A DNA stretch of 64,000 nt from Beijerinckiaceae bacterium (GCA_947454485.1 CANGJJ010000001.1:186001-250000); one strand, 5' to 3'. Positions 37,226-45,721 are shown, counted from the first letter of the stretch. Notes: generated by a model from the sequence alone, not told the origin. Program-made: numbers and translations.

Positions 37226-37776
37226 TATTGCGACGAGCGCATCAGCTCCACAAGGCGCTCGTGATATTCCGCAACATATTTGCGGAACCAGACCGTATAG
37301 GCATCCGGTCGTGCCGCCATATCTTTCGTCAGATCATCAAGGCTGATCCAGCGCACAGCATCAACTTCGCTCGGCTCAGGCTTGGGCTCGCCGTCAAAAT
37401 GGCCGCCAAAGACATGCACAACCTCATCTTCAATCAAGTCGCCCACGGGCGCGCGATAATGCGCGACAAAGAGCGGGCGCAGAGCGGTGGTAAAGCCCAT
37501 CTCTTCCTGCAGGCGGCGCACAGCTGACTCTTGCGTCGGCTCGCCTGCGCGCGGATGGCTGCAGCATGTATTGGTCCACAGTCCACCTGAATGATATTTT
37601 CCCGCGTGGCGTTGTTGCAGCAGCATCTCGCCATGGTGGTTGAAAATGATGACCGAGATGGCACGGTGGCGCAGCCCATCGAGATGGGCTTGGAGTTTGG
37701 GGGCAAAACCAAGCTCGCGATCATTCTCATCAACGAGAATGACCTGTTCGGCGCGGTCGTCCATCACTGAGCTCAT
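37225..37776 (-). CDS. idi: Isopentenyl-diphosphate delta-isomerase, type I
   Basis: Idi interconverts isopentenyl and dimethylallyl diphosphate. The 183-residue Nudix-fold protein has the catalytic Cys in LWTNTCCSHPRAGE, the conserved RRLQEEMGF (Nudix-like Glu) and EDEVVHVFGG with the catalytic Glu. An idi gene beside the MEP pathway is optional but helps carotenoid or bacteriochlorophyll supply in alphaproteobacteria. The ATG lies 8 bases upstream of the Bug gene end in transcription order, so idi follows no obvious operon partner except that Bug gene on the same strand. Confidence 0.94.
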   Translation of the reverse strand: MSSVMDDRAEQVILVDENDRELGFAPKLQAHLDGLRHRAISVIIFNHHGEMLLQQRHAGKYHSGGLWTNTCCSHPRAGEPTQESAVRRLQEEMGFTTALRPLFVAHYRAPVGDLIEDEVVHVFGGHFDGEPKPEPSEVDAVRWISLDDLTKDMAARPDAYTVWFRKYVAEYHERLVELMRSSQ

Positions 37777-37783
37777 TGTGTCA

Positions 37784-38731
37784 TCACTCGGCTAGCAGCT
37801 TGCGGTATTTCTCAACTTCACGCGGCACAAGAGCACTGACATAGGCAGGGTCAAACTCTTGGCCACTCGCCACGACAGCAGACAGATCTGTGAGGCGCTG
37901 ACGATAGGTGGGGTTTTCTGAGGCTTGACGCAAGGCGGCATTCAGCTTTGCGATAATCGGTGCGGGCGTATCCTTGGGCGCGAAGATGGCATTCCAACCC
38001 TCGCCCTGAAAGTCAGGAATGCCGCCCTCGACCGAGGTCTGAACCCCCGGCAATGTTGGCAGGCGGCTCGCAGAGGCGACAACCAGACCCTTCACGCTCT
38101 TGGCTTCAATCGAGCCCGAGAGGGAGGTGGCCGTATCGCAGACACCATCAATATGGCCGCCCAGAAGATCATTGAGCGCAGGGCCTGCACCACGATAGCT
38201 CACCAAGGTGATGTCGAGCTTGGTGGCTGCGAGGAACTGTTTGCAGATAATGTAATTGGAGGAGCCCACACCCGCATGGCCAAAGGAGACCTTGCCGGGA
38301 TTGGCCTTGGCATAGGCCAGAAACTCTTGCGGGGTGGAGCCGGGGAAGTCTTTCTTGATCGCAATGGCGGGCATGGTCTTGGCCACAAGCCCGATCGGCG
38401 CGAATGAGTCAGGGCGATATTGCAGATCAGGATAGATCGAATAGGCCGCCGCATTGGTGCCGACATTGCCGATGGCGAGCACATAGCCATCCGGCCGCGC
38501 GCGCGCTGCACGCACAAGGCCGATGGAGCCGCCAGCACCCGCGACATTCTCCACCACGATGCGTTGGCCCAAAGCATCGCCCATGCGCTCGGCAATCAAT
38601 CGGGCGATAACATCAGATGTGCCACCTGCTGCGAAAGGCGCGATGAGGGTGATGGGCTGATTAGGATAGTCCTGCGCCATAGTGCCGCTGAGGGCTGCAA
38701 AAAATACAAGGCTGGCAAGTTTGATGCGCAT
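37784..38731 (-). CDS. Bug/TctC-family periplasmic binding protein
   Basis: The 315-residue product has a signal peptide (MRIKLASLVFFAALSGTMAQ) and the Bug pattern DYPNQPITLIAPFAAGGTSDVIARLIAERMGDALGQRIVVENVAGAGGSIG. There are no TctA/TctB membrane genes next to it. The ATG at 38731 has GGAGGGGC upstream; the longer frame is unconserved. It precedes idi by 7 bases, an unexpected pairing with no clear logic. Two palindromes lie 50-115 bases upstream. Confidence 0.88.
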   Translation of the reverse strand: MRIKLASLVFFAALSGTMAQDYPNQPITLIAPFAAGGTSDVIARLIAERMGDALGQRIVVENVAGAGGSIGLVRAARARPDGYVLAIGNVGTNAAAYSIYPDLQYRPDSFAPIGLVAKTMPAIAIKKDFPGSTPQEFLAYAKANPGKVSFGHAGVGSSNYIICKQFLAATKLDITLVSYRGAGPALNDLLGGHIDGVCDTATSLSGSIEAKSVKGLVVASASRLPTLPGVQTSVEGGIPDFQGEGWNAIFAPKDTPAPIIAKLNAALRQASENPTYRQRLTDLSAVVASGQEFDPAYVSALVPREVEKYRKLLAE

Positions 38732-38780
38732 GAGCCCCTCCGTTCGACAGATAATGTCGTCGTCACTGCAGCGTCTCAGC

Positions 38781-38795
38781 TGACCTGACAGGTCA
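38781..38795. promoter_or_regulatory. Perfect dyad TGACCT-GAC-AGGTCA
   Basis: Six-base arms around a 3-base centre, 50 bases upstream of the minus-strand Bug gene. The shape fits a dimeric repressor operator (GntR or TetR size), but no such gene is adjacent; the LysR gene at 42729 is the only nearby regulator. Confidence 0.4.
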
Positions 38796-38828
38796 TAGCA
38801 TGGCTGCTGCAGCTTTGTGCAGCGGGTC

Positions 38829-38845
38829 CATAAAAACTTTTTATG
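38829..38845. promoter_or_regulatory. Perfect 17-base palindrome CATAAAAA-C-TTTTTATG
   Basis: Eight-base arms around one central base in the divergent gap. AT-rich against a GC-rich background. It may be an operator or a promoter element; the regulator is unknown. Confidence 0.45.
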
Positions 38846-39066
38846 AGGGCGCAAAGCGCCTGCTATTGCGCCCTTTGCAGAAGGGCGCGTTCTTGCCCGC
38901 GCGCGCAAAATGCGTGCGCAAGAGGCACTGCGCCTCTCTGGGGTGGTTACTTTGAAGGCATTTGCTGCGCTGTTCTCTCTCTGGCCCGCGTAAAGACGCT
39001 GGCATGGAGTCTGCTTTGACCTTCCTGCCGGTCTTGCATGCGCAAGTCGGTTTGATGGAGGTGATG

Positions 39067-39855
39067 ATGAGTGGACCCATGTCCAAGCTTCTCCTGGACG
39101 ATCTCTCCATGGTGTTCAATACGGGCGGCACGGAGTTTGTCGCTCTGGCACCCGCTACGCTCTCAGTCCCGGCAGGGCGTTTTGTTTCCCTCATTGGGCC
39201 GTCAGGTTGCGGCAAGAGCACTTTGTTCAACATCATCGCTGGATTGGAAGCGCCAACCACTGGCCGCGTTCTGATCGATGGCGAAGACTATACCGGCTAT
39301 ATTGGTCAGGTTGGCTATATGCTGCAGAAAGATCTTCTGTTGCCATGGCGCACAGTGCTCGACAATGTTGCCCTTGGCATGGAGATCGCGGGGACGCCGA
39401 TCAAAGAAGCGCGCGCTCGCGCTCTGCCGCTCATCAAGCGCTATGGCTTGTCAGGCTTTGAGAACCAATATCCATCCTCTCTGTCTGGCGGCATGCGCCA
39501 GCGCGCGGCTTTGTTGCGCACATTGCTGGTCGAGCGCGATATCGTTTTGCTCGATGAACCTTTTGGTGCGCTTGATGCGCAAACCAAAGCGCAAATGCAG
39601 GAATGGTTGCTGCAGATTTTCGCGGATTTCGGCCGCACGGTGATTTTTGTCACCCATGATGTTGAAGAGGCAGTCTATCTCTCTGACGAGATCCATGTGA
39701 TGGCGACGCGCCCCGGCCGCATCATCGAAACTCTGCCTGTCGATCTTCCGCGTCCGCGTGATCGCTCCATCGTATCCACGCCGCGCTTTGTCGCGATGAA
39801 AAAATATTGCCTCGATCTGCTGCATCTGGGTGAGCAAGGCGCTTTAGCGGCTTGA
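39067..39855 (+). CDS. ABC transporter ATP-binding protein (SsuB/TauB/NrtD type)
   Basis: The 262-residue ATPase has Walker A GPSGCGKST, Q-loop MLQKDLLLPWRTVLDN (typical of nitrate/sulfonate/taurine importers), signature LSGGMRQRAALLRTLL, Walker B IVLLDEPFGALDAQT and VTHDVEEAVYLSDEI. I take the ATG at 39067, 5 bases after GGAGG; an ATG 3 bases earlier and one at 39079 are alternatives. It is the first gene of a four-gene operon ending with a cysteine hydrolase. Confidence 0.93.
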   Translation: MSGPMSKLLLDDLSMVFNTGGTEFVALAPATLSVPAGRFVSLIGPSGCGKSTLFNIIAGLEAPTTGRVLIDGEDYTGYIGQVGYMLQKDLLLPWRTVLDNVALGMEIAGTPIKEARARALPLIKRYGLSGFENQYPSSLSGGMRQRAALLRTLLVERDIVLLDEPFGALDAQTKAQMQEWLLQIFADFGRTVIFVTHDVEEAVYLSDEIHVMATRPGRIIETLPVDLPRPRDRSIVSTPRFVAMKKYCLDLLHLGEQGALAA

Positions 39856-39868
39856 GACGGAGACTGTT

Positions 39869-40735
39869 ATGAACAGCAAGACCTCATCTTTGCCAGCCTC
39901 CATGAGCGTCGCAGAGCCTGCGCCGCAGAGCAAAACCAAACTCAAGCGCTTCGCGCGGCGCTTGCCCAAACGCAAGATCTGGCCAACCTGGGCATTGGCC
40001 AGTGTGCAGGGCGTTATCCTCGCGGGCTTTGTGGCCCTGTGGGAAGTCGCGGCCTCGTCGGGCTGGATTGATGCTTTCTTTTGGTCGCAGCCCTCGGCCA
40101 TCGCTCACACGCTCGGCATCTTCTTTGCCGAAGGCAATGCCTATGTCGACATCGCCTATACATTCCGCTCCACCATCTTTGGGTTCATTCTGGGCACATC
40201 ACTGGGTGCGGTGCTTGGCATGTCGTTCTGGTGGTCGCGCAATTATGCGCTCATCATGCAGCCCTATATCATCTGCCTTGAATCAATCCCCAAACTTGCG
40301 CTTGCCCCGCTCATCATTCTTGTCTTCGGCATGGGGCTCGCCTCCAAAGTGGCGATTGCAACAGCGCTCACGCTGGTTGTTTCCACGCTCACAGCCTATT
40401 CGGGTGTGCAGGCGGTGGATCGCGACCAGGAGAAGCTTTTTTATTCGCTGGGTGCGAGCCGCTGGCAGGTCTTCACCAAATTGGTTGCGCCCTCTTGCGT
40501 GCCATGGGTGATCTCGATCCTGCGCGTCAATATCGGTCTTGCACTGACCGGCTCGATCGTTGGCGAATTCGTCGCTTCCCAACATGGTCTTGGCCGCACC
40601 ATTTTGTATGCCGGCCAGACTTATGAGATCGCACTTGTTTGGGTTGCGGTGCTCGTTCTCTCCGCTCTCTCCATCCTCATGTATATCGGCGTGTCTTGGC
40701 TCGAGCGCATTTTGCGCAAGGGTGTCGTGCGCTGA
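39869..40735 (+). CDS. ABC transporter permease (SsuC/TauC type)
   Basis: The 288-residue product has ~6 membrane spans and the BPD_transp_1 EAA-loop motif YSLGASRWQVFTKLVAPSCVPWVISILRVN. The N terminus has a ~45-residue basic cytoplasmic leader. It lies 13 bases after the ATPase gene and 25 before the binding-protein gene. Confidence 0.92.
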   Translation: MNSKTSSLPASMSVAEPAPQSKTKLKRFARRLPKRKIWPTWALASVQGVILAGFVALWEVAASSGWIDAFFWSQPSAIAHTLGIFFAEGNAYVDIAYTFRSTIFGFILGTSLGAVLGMSFWWSRNYALIMQPYIICLESIPKLALAPLIILVFGMGLASKVAIATALTLVVSTLTAYSGVQAVDRDQEKLFYSLGASRWQVFTKLVAPSCVPWVISILRVNIGLALTGSIVGEFVASQHGLGRTILYAGQTYEIALVWVAVLVLSALSILMYIGVSWLERILRKGVVR

Positions 40736-40760
40736 GTGGACTTGTCAAAAGGAGAATGCC

Positions 40761-41759
40761 ATGTCTCGCCTTGCTTCACGTCTTCTGCTGTCAGCCGCCC
40801 TTGCTTTGTCTCTCACCAGCTTTGCCAAAGCGCAGGAAAAAAAGACACTCATCATCGCTGAGCCCGTCCATAGCACTGGCTATCTGCCGCTCTATGTCGC
40901 CATCGCCAAAGGCTACTTCACCGATCTTGGTCTTGATGTGAAAGTCATGACGGTGGAGAGCGGGTCTGGTCATACCAATGCAGTGCTGACGGGCCAGGCC
41001 TTCGCCTTCATCGGCGGGCCTGAGCATAATGCTTTTGCAAAGCTCAAGGGCGCAGAATTGCGCGGTGTGGTGAATGTTGTTGATCGCGGCAATATCTATC
41101 TCACCGCACTCAAGGGCAAAGAGCCTGCGCCCGGTCAGGACATGAGCGCCTATTTCAAGGGCAAGACCATTGCCACGGGGCTTTTCGGCGGCACGCCCAA
41201 TTCCATCACGCGCTATTTGATCAAGAAGATGGGACTGGATGCCAAGGCCGATGTGACCTTGCAGGAAGTGCCGAACTCTGCTGTTCTGCCTGCACTGAAA
41301 ACCAACGCGGCGCAGATCGGCGTGACAACAGAACCATTCCTGACTCAAGGGATCAAGCAGAGCGTCTGGGGAGAGCCCTTCATGAATATCCCCAAAGAGC
41401 TCGGCCCCTATGCTTATTCGACGCTGAATATTCGTCAGGAGTCGATCCTGAAAGATCCCGACACGGTTCGCAAATTTGTTGAAGGTGTCATGAAGGGTCT
41501 GAAGTTCACCTATGCGCAGCGCGACGAGGCGGTGTTGATCGCCAAAAAAGAGTTCCCCACCATGTCGCCAGATGATTTGATGGCCACATTGGAGCGCTCA
41601 TTCAAGGATGAGGTCTGGAGCAAGGATGGCGTGATCTCGACCCAGTCATGGGACACGGGCTCGTCAGTGGTGCTGGCCGCTGGTATCTTGAAGCAGCCTG
41701 TGCCTTATGAGCAGATCATCGACATGCAATTTGTCAAAGCCGCTGCGGGCACCAACTAA
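40761..41759 (+). CDS. ABC transporter substrate-binding protein (NMT1/TauA-like)
   Basis: The 332-residue product has a Sec signal peptide (LLLSAALALSLTSFAKAQ) and the NMT1/SsuA-like fold: EPVHSTGYLPLYVAIAKGYFTDLGLDVKVMTVESG, then GGPEHNAFAKLKG. AAGGAGA precedes the ATG. Family members bind nitrate, sulfonates, taurine, thiamine precursors or small amides; the downstream hydrolase points to a nitrogen-containing ligand, which is inference. Confidence 0.9.
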   Translation: MSRLASRLLLSAALALSLTSFAKAQEKKTLIIAEPVHSTGYLPLYVAIAKGYFTDLGLDVKVMTVESGSGHTNAVLTGQAFAFIGGPEHNAFAKLKGAELRGVVNVVDRGNIYLTALKGKEPAPGQDMSAYFKGKTIATGLFGGTPNSITRYLIKKMGLDAKADVTLQEVPNSAVLPALKTNAAQIGVTTEPFLTQGIKQSVWGEPFMNIPKELGPYAYSTLNIRQESILKDPDTVRKFVEGVMKGLKFTYAQRDEAVLIAKKEFPTMSPDDLMATLERSFKDEVWSKDGVISTQSWDTGSSVVLAAGILKQPVPYEQIIDMQFVKAAAGTN

Positions 41760-41779
41760 AACAAAGCGAGGAGAACACT

Positions 41780-42538
41780 ATGTCTGAGCCCATCTGGAAC
41801 AAATTTCTCACCGAACGCGACAAGGCTGTTTTCGAAGCCTCTGGCTATGGCGCGCGCGGCGGTTTCGGTAAGCGTCCCGCTTTGCTGGTCATCGATGTGA
41901 ACTATGCGTTCTGCAGCGACAAGCCCGAGCCGATCCTCGAGTCGATCAAGCGTTGGCGCAATAGCTGTGGCGAAGATGCCTGGCCTGCGATTGCCTCGAT
42001 CAAGACGCTGATCAGCAAGTGCCACCAAAAGGGCCTGCCAGTTATCTATACGACCGGCGTGCGCCGTGAAGACAATTGGGATGCGGGCTCTTGGAGCTGG
42101 AAGAATGCGCGCGGCGATGAAGCGCCTCGCACTGTGGCCACCAATCTCGACGGCAATGACATTGTCGCGGAGATCGCGCCCTCGCCGCAAGACATCGTCA
42201 TCTACAAGCAAAAGCCCTCTGGTTTCTTCGGTACCAATATGGCGTCCTATCTGACGCTGCTGGGTGCTGACAGTGTGATCGTCACCGGCACGACAACTTC
42301 AGGCTGCGTGCGCGCCACAGTGCTTGATGCTTTCAGCCTCAATTACCGCGTCGCTTTGGCTGAAGAAGGCTGCTTTGATCGCTCTCAAGCCAGCCATGCA
42401 ATCAATCTGTGCGACATGAATGCCAAATATGCTGATGTGGTGAAGACGGCGGAGGTTCTCTCCTTCATCGACACTTTGCCCAATGGTCTGTTCGATCTGC
42501 CCAAGGGCGCTGCCCCGCAGATGGCCAAGGCCTCCTGA
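41780..42538 (+). CDS. Isochorismatase-fold cysteine amidohydrolase (N-carbamoylsarcosine amidase-like)
   Basis: The 252-residue enzyme has the triad expected for this superfamily: Asp39 in LLVIDVNYAF, Lys143 in DIVIYKQKPSGFFGT and Cys176 in VTGTTTSGCVRATVLDA. The ~30-residue leader GYGARGGFGKRP resembles N-carbamoylsarcosine amidase and biuret or maleamate amidohydrolases rather than true isochorismatases. It follows the binding-protein gene by 20 bases with AGGAG upstream. A small ureide or amide is the likely substrate; which one is not determinable here. Confidence 0.85.
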   Translation: MSEPIWNKFLTERDKAVFEASGYGARGGFGKRPALLVIDVNYAFCSDKPEPILESIKRWRNSCGEDAWPAIASIKTLISKCHQKGLPVIYTTGVRREDNWDAGSWSWKNARGDEAPRTVATNLDGNDIVAEIAPSPQDIVIYKQKPSGFFGTNMASYLTLLGADSVIVTGTTTSGCVRATVLDAFSLNYRVALAEEGCFDRSQASHAINLCDMNAKYADVVKTAEVLSFIDTLPNGLFDLPKGAAPQMAKAS

Positions 42539-42545
42539 TAAAGTG

Positions 42546-42575
42546 TTGCGAGCAATCCATGCGATCTGCTCGCAA
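42546..42575. terminator. Stem-loop after the hydrolase gene
   Basis: TTGCGAGCA and TGCTCGCAA form a 9-bp perfect stem with a 12-base loop, starting 8 bases after the hydrolase stop. No T-run follows, so it may be an end-protecting hairpin or a Rho-assisted stop rather than an intrinsic terminator. Confidence 0.45.
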
Positions 42576-42611
42576 ACTATGCATCTGCACCGATAGGTGC
42601 TGAATTGCTGA

Positions 42612-42642
42612 GCGCACAGGCTGGCCGTCATGGCCTGTGCGC
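42612..42642. terminator. Second stem-loop between hydrolase and LysR genes
   Basis: GCGCACAGGC and GCCTGTGCGC form a 10-bp perfect stem with an 11-base loop. Again no T-run. With the previous stem it insulates the ABC operon from the regulator gene. Confidence 0.4.
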
Positions 42643-42683
42643 CCCAGTTCTGAGCGAGGTCTCACGGCATAAGTTTTGCTGAT

Positions 42684-42714
42684 TGTATCAAGCGGGCGCT
42701 GTGCTCGCGATACA
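42684..42714. promoter_or_regulatory. Spaced inverted repeat before the LysR gene
   Basis: TGTATC and GATACA are separated by 19 bases, 15 bases upstream of the LysR ATG. The position suits an autoregulatory site, but the spacing is wider than a usual T-N11-A LysR box, so the call is weak. Confidence 0.25.
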
Positions 42715-42728
42715 GTGGCCTCTTGACT

Positions 42729-43679
42729 ATGCTCGATCTGCGCGGCCTCGAAATCTTCCTGGCAGTTTGTGATGAAGGCGGTCTGACCTCTGCCGCCCGC
42801 AAGCTTGATTTGACGCAAGCCGCCGTCTCTCAGCAATTGGCTAAAATTGAGCGAGATCTGGGTGTGCAGCTCGTCGATCGCTCAGTGCGCCCTCAACAGG
42901 TGACGCCAGCGGGTTATTATCTACGCCAGCGCGCGCGCAAATTATTTGGCGAGTTTGACGATATTCGCGCCGGCGTTGCCCGTTATCGCGAGCGCGACAT
43001 CCCCGAATTACATATTGGCCTGATTGAATCTGTCGCGGTGGCGCTGCTGCCCCATCTTGTCTCACGGCTCAAAGGCAAAGTGGGTTCACTCTCCATCACC
43101 AGCGGCACCACCCATCCGCTGATGCCTGAACTTGCGGCGGGTAGTTTTGATCTCATCGTCACAACGGAACAGCCAGACGGGATTGATGGCGCGCAGGCCA
43201 TGCCGCTGCTAACAGAGCCTTTGCTCATGGTTCTGCCCAAACATGAGCCCGCGCCGCGCCATTGGGATGATATTGCTGATCTTGCTGCGCGGATGGAATT
43301 GGTGCGCTTTGGAGAAAAGCGCCGCCTGTCGCGCATCATTCAACGCCATTTAAATAAATTTGGTGTTGAGCCACATGGCACGCTTGAATTTGATTCATCC
43401 TTCGCCATCATTGATGGTGTACGCAAAGGTTTGGGCTGGGCTGTCTCAACACCCCTCTGCTTGTTTGCAGCGGGTGTGAATGCGCAAGATGTCACGCTCG
43501 CGCCCTTCCCAACGAGTGCGCCGGTGCGCGGTGTTCAGCTTGTCTGGATGGGGGAGCGTGGCAGTGGGCCGGCGCGTCTGGTTGGCAAAGCCTGTCAGGA
43601 TATTTTCGCTGAACATATTATCCCCGAGCTGCGCCTATTGGCGCCGCAGCTCGAGGATCGCGTTTTGCTCGCTGCGTGA
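42729..43679 (+). CDS. LysR-family transcriptional regulator
   Basis: The 316-residue product has the N-terminal winged helix-turn-helix (LRGLEIFLAVCDEGGLTSAARKLDLTQAAVSQQLAKIERDLGVQLVDRS) and a C-terminal substrate-binding-like effector domain. It probably controls the upstream ABC/hydrolase operon or the convergent Bug gene; this is inferred from position. I use the ATG at 42729; an in-frame TTG lies 6 bases upstream. Its stop abuts the stop of the next gene on the opposite strand. Confidence 0.92.
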   Translation: MLDLRGLEIFLAVCDEGGLTSAARKLDLTQAAVSQQLAKIERDLGVQLVDRSVRPQQVTPAGYYLRQRARKLFGEFDDIRAGVARYRERDIPELHIGLIESVAVALLPHLVSRLKGKVGSLSITSGTTHPLMPELAAGSFDLIVTTEQPDGIDGAQAMPLLTEPLLMVLPKHEPAPRHWDDIADLAARMELVRFGEKRRLSRIIQRHLNKFGVEPHGTLEFDSSFAIIDGVRKGLGWAVSTPLCLFAAGVNAQDVTLAPFPTSAPVRGVQLVWMGERGSGPARLVGKACQDIFAEHIIPELRLLAPQLEDRVLLAA

Positions 43680-44702
43680 TTATTCGCGCACGGCTTTGGC
43701 GGCCGCCTGCACCAGATCGGGTGAGGCTGAATACATGCGTTCAATCGTATCTTGAACCTTCACACCACTGGCGGGCGTAATATCCGCATTCATCTTCGCC
43801 GCATCTGCGAGCAATTCAGGATCGGTGAAGGCCTTATCGAAGGCTGCGCGCAAAATATCGCCGCGTTCTTTCGGCACGCTCGGCGGTAGCATGAAGGGGC
43901 GACCGAAGAGCTGCTGGGAGACGATCAATTGCACAATGGCTGTGTTGCGCTCGCCCTTCGTATATTTCCAGATTTCGGGTACGCCCATGGCGGTGAGCTC
44001 AGGGAAGGGCTCAAGCCCCGCTTGCACGAGCACATTGATCTTCTTATCGCGGATGAAATTGGGTCTCTGCGCTTTCACACTCGCCCAATCAAAGCCGCAG
44101 ATCGTGTCCACCTCGCCGCGCTCAAGCGCGAGATAGAGATCGGCCATGCCGACATAACCGCCCACAAGCGTAAAATTCGCGCCCGATGTGTTCTTGTGCA
44201 AGAAGGCATAGTCACGCGAGGAAGAGCCTGTGCCAGCTGTGCCAGCGATCACTTTCTCGCGTTGCGCATCATCGAAAGTCTTGATGCGCGAATTTGCCAT
44301 GGTGATGCAGACGCGGTTGCTGGAATCTGCGCTACCCAAGTAGAAAAATTTGGTCGCGTCGTAATTGGGATCGGGCTTGCCTTCAATCAGCGGGCCGACC
44401 AAGGCGCCGGGCTGTACAATGCCCATCACTGTGCCGTCTTTGGCCGCAACACGCGATAGATGGCCAGCAGCGCGCGCACTGCCTGCGCCCGGCATATTCT
44501 GCACGACGACAGTTGGCTTGCCGGGAATGAGGCGCGGGAGGTGACGCGCGAAAAGTCGAGCATAAGTGTCATAGCCCCCGCCTGCATCACTGCCCACAAT
44601 GATGGTGATGGTTTTGCCTGCGTAGAAATCTTGTGCCTGTGCTGGTGCAGGGGCTGCCATGGTGAGCGCCGCAGCGACACTCAGGCCCATCATCGCTTTC
44701 AT
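43680..44702 (-). CDS. Bug/TctC-like periplasmic binding protein
   Basis: The 340-residue product has a signal peptide (GLSVAAALTMAAPAPAQAQ) and the TctC-like DFYAGKTITIIVGSDAGGGYDTYARLFARHLPRLIPGKPTVVVQNMPGAGS. The GGGYDTYAR variant marks a subgroup distinct from the two other Bug proteins here. GGAGGATCTG precedes the ATG at 44702. No transporter membrane genes are adjacent. Confidence 0.87.
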   Translation of the reverse strand: MKAMMGLSVAAALTMAAPAPAQAQDFYAGKTITIIVGSDAGGGYDTYARLFARHLPRLIPGKPTVVVQNMPGAGSARAAGHLSRVAAKDGTVMGIVQPGALVGPLIEGKPDPNYDATKFFYLGSADSSNRVCITMANSRIKTFDDAQREKVIAGTAGTGSSSRDYAFLHKNTSGANFTLVGGYVGMADLYLALERGEVDTICGFDWASVKAQRPNFIRDKKINVLVQAGLEPFPELTAMGVPEIWKYTKGERNTAIVQLIVSQQLFGRPFMLPPSVPKERGDILRAAFDKAFTDPELLADAAKMNADITPASGVKVQDTIERMYSASPDLVQAAAKAVRE

Positions 44703-44758
44703 CAGATCCTCCCCATTTTTTTGAGAGGATGGCATAGGCGCGCGCTGGGCTCAATGGC

Positions 44759-45664
44759 TTAGGGCGCCCAGCGCACCTGTCCTGCTGCGCTCACATCAAG
44801 CCCGCCCAGCTCAGCTGCCCGCGTTGCAAAGGCGGTGCTGTGCAGCAGTGATAAAAAGGTTTGCATAGGCGCGCGGTAGCTGTCGCGCTGTCGTATCAGA
44901 AGATCGAAATGCTCTGTGACCAAAGGCACGAATCCCAGGTCCGCCGCTTGGGCGACAGATTGCGTGGCTATGCCAATATCAGCCACGCCCGCGCGAATGG
45001 CTTGGCCGACATCAGGGCCCGTCGGTGCGGTGATTGTGGAGGGCCATTGCCGCGCGCTCAGCCCCTGTGCCTTCATCAAAGCATCGAGAAGTTGCTGCGC
45101 CCCAGCCCCTTTGGGGCGCGTGACGAGGCGCAGGCCTTTATCAGCCGCGTCCCGCACACTGCTAATTCCCGCTGGGTTTCCCTTGGCCACCACCAATCCT
45201 TGTTGGCGTGCTGCAAAATTAATCAGAACGGAATCATAGAGCGCTGGCTCGCGGGCACAGATCGCGACATTGGCATCTGCAGTTGGTTCATCGAGATTGT
45301 GAAAATGAATCGCGGCGGCGATCAGTTCGCCTTTGAGGAAGCGTTGATAGCCAGTCTCACTTCCCTCCGGCAGCATGGCGAGGCCCGCGCGGCTCTCGGC
45401 CAGCGCCCATTGCAGCAGCGGATCATGAGAGCCGCCGACAATCGGGGGCGGTGAAGCGGGAACAAAGCCGGGCGGCTGGGCAAGACCAGCCAACAGCCAG
45501 CGATCAAGATGGGCGCGGGGGAAGAGCCATTTGCCCGAGACCTTGGTGCAGGGAATGCCGCCCGCTGAGACCAGCTCATAAAGCTTGCGCTCGCCCATCC
45601 GCAGATATTCAGCCGCCTCCGCTGTGGTTAGCAGATCCATCCCCGCATTCGTCTGCATATCCAT
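44759..45664 (-). CDS. One-component regulator: excisionase-type HTH plus PBP-like sensor domain
   Basis: Residues ~10-55 (LLTTAEAAEYLRMGERKLYELVSAGGIPCTKVSGKWLFPRAHLDRWL) are an excisionase-type (MerR-like) helix-turn-helix. Residues ~75-301 form a cytoplasmic periplasmic-binding-protein-like domain of the type also fused to MoeA (GSH..., RPKGAGAQQLLDALM, AGVADIGIATQSVAQAADLGFVPLVTEHFDLL). It is divergent from tupBCA by 57 bases, so it very likely controls tungstate or molybdate uptake. The ATG at 45664 is used; ATG 45640 is possible. Confidence 0.85.
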   Translation of the reverse strand: MDMQTNAGMDLLTTAEAAEYLRMGERKLYELVSAGGIPCTKVSGKWLFPRAHLDRWLLAGLAQPPGFVPASPPPIVGGSHDPLLQWALAESRAGLAMLPEGSETGYQRFLKGELIAAAIHFHNLDEPTADANVAICAREPALYDSVLINFAARQQGLVVAKGNPAGISSVRDAADKGLRLVTRPKGAGAQQLLDALMKAQGLSARQWPSTITAPTGPDVGQAIRAGVADIGIATQSVAQAADLGFVPLVTEHFDLLIRQRDSYRAPMQTFLSLLHSTAFATRAAELGGLDVSAAGQVRWAP

Positions 45665-45696
45665 GCATTAATTCCATCTATTGACCTTTGAAGAGG

Positions 45697-45710
45697 AGAT
45701 ACAAATATCT
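45697..45710. promoter_or_regulatory. Dyad AGATA-CAAA-TATCT in the regulator-tupB gap
   Basis: A perfect 5-4-5 inverted repeat, with GAGG and CCTC as partial outer arms, centred in the 57-base divergent gap. TTGACC at 45681-45686 is a candidate -35 for tupB, so a bound regulator would sit at the promoter. Confidence 0.45.
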
Positions 45711-45721
45711 GCACCTCGTCA

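Larger units (their letters stand above)
38732..39066. other. Divergent control region with several palindromes
   Basis: This 335-base gap separates the Bug gene (minus) from the ABC operon (plus) and has no convincing gene. It is dense in dyads: the two entries at 38781-38795 and 38829-38845, imperfect GC-rich repeats around 38847-38890 (GGGCGC/GCGCCC), and AGAGGC...GCCTCT at 38921-38937. Confidence 0.6.

Noticed and set aside
41780-42538. Isochorismatase in siderophore synthesis
   Set aside because: There is no ent/dhb gene nearby and the N-terminal leader and triad context match amidohydrolases, next to an importer.
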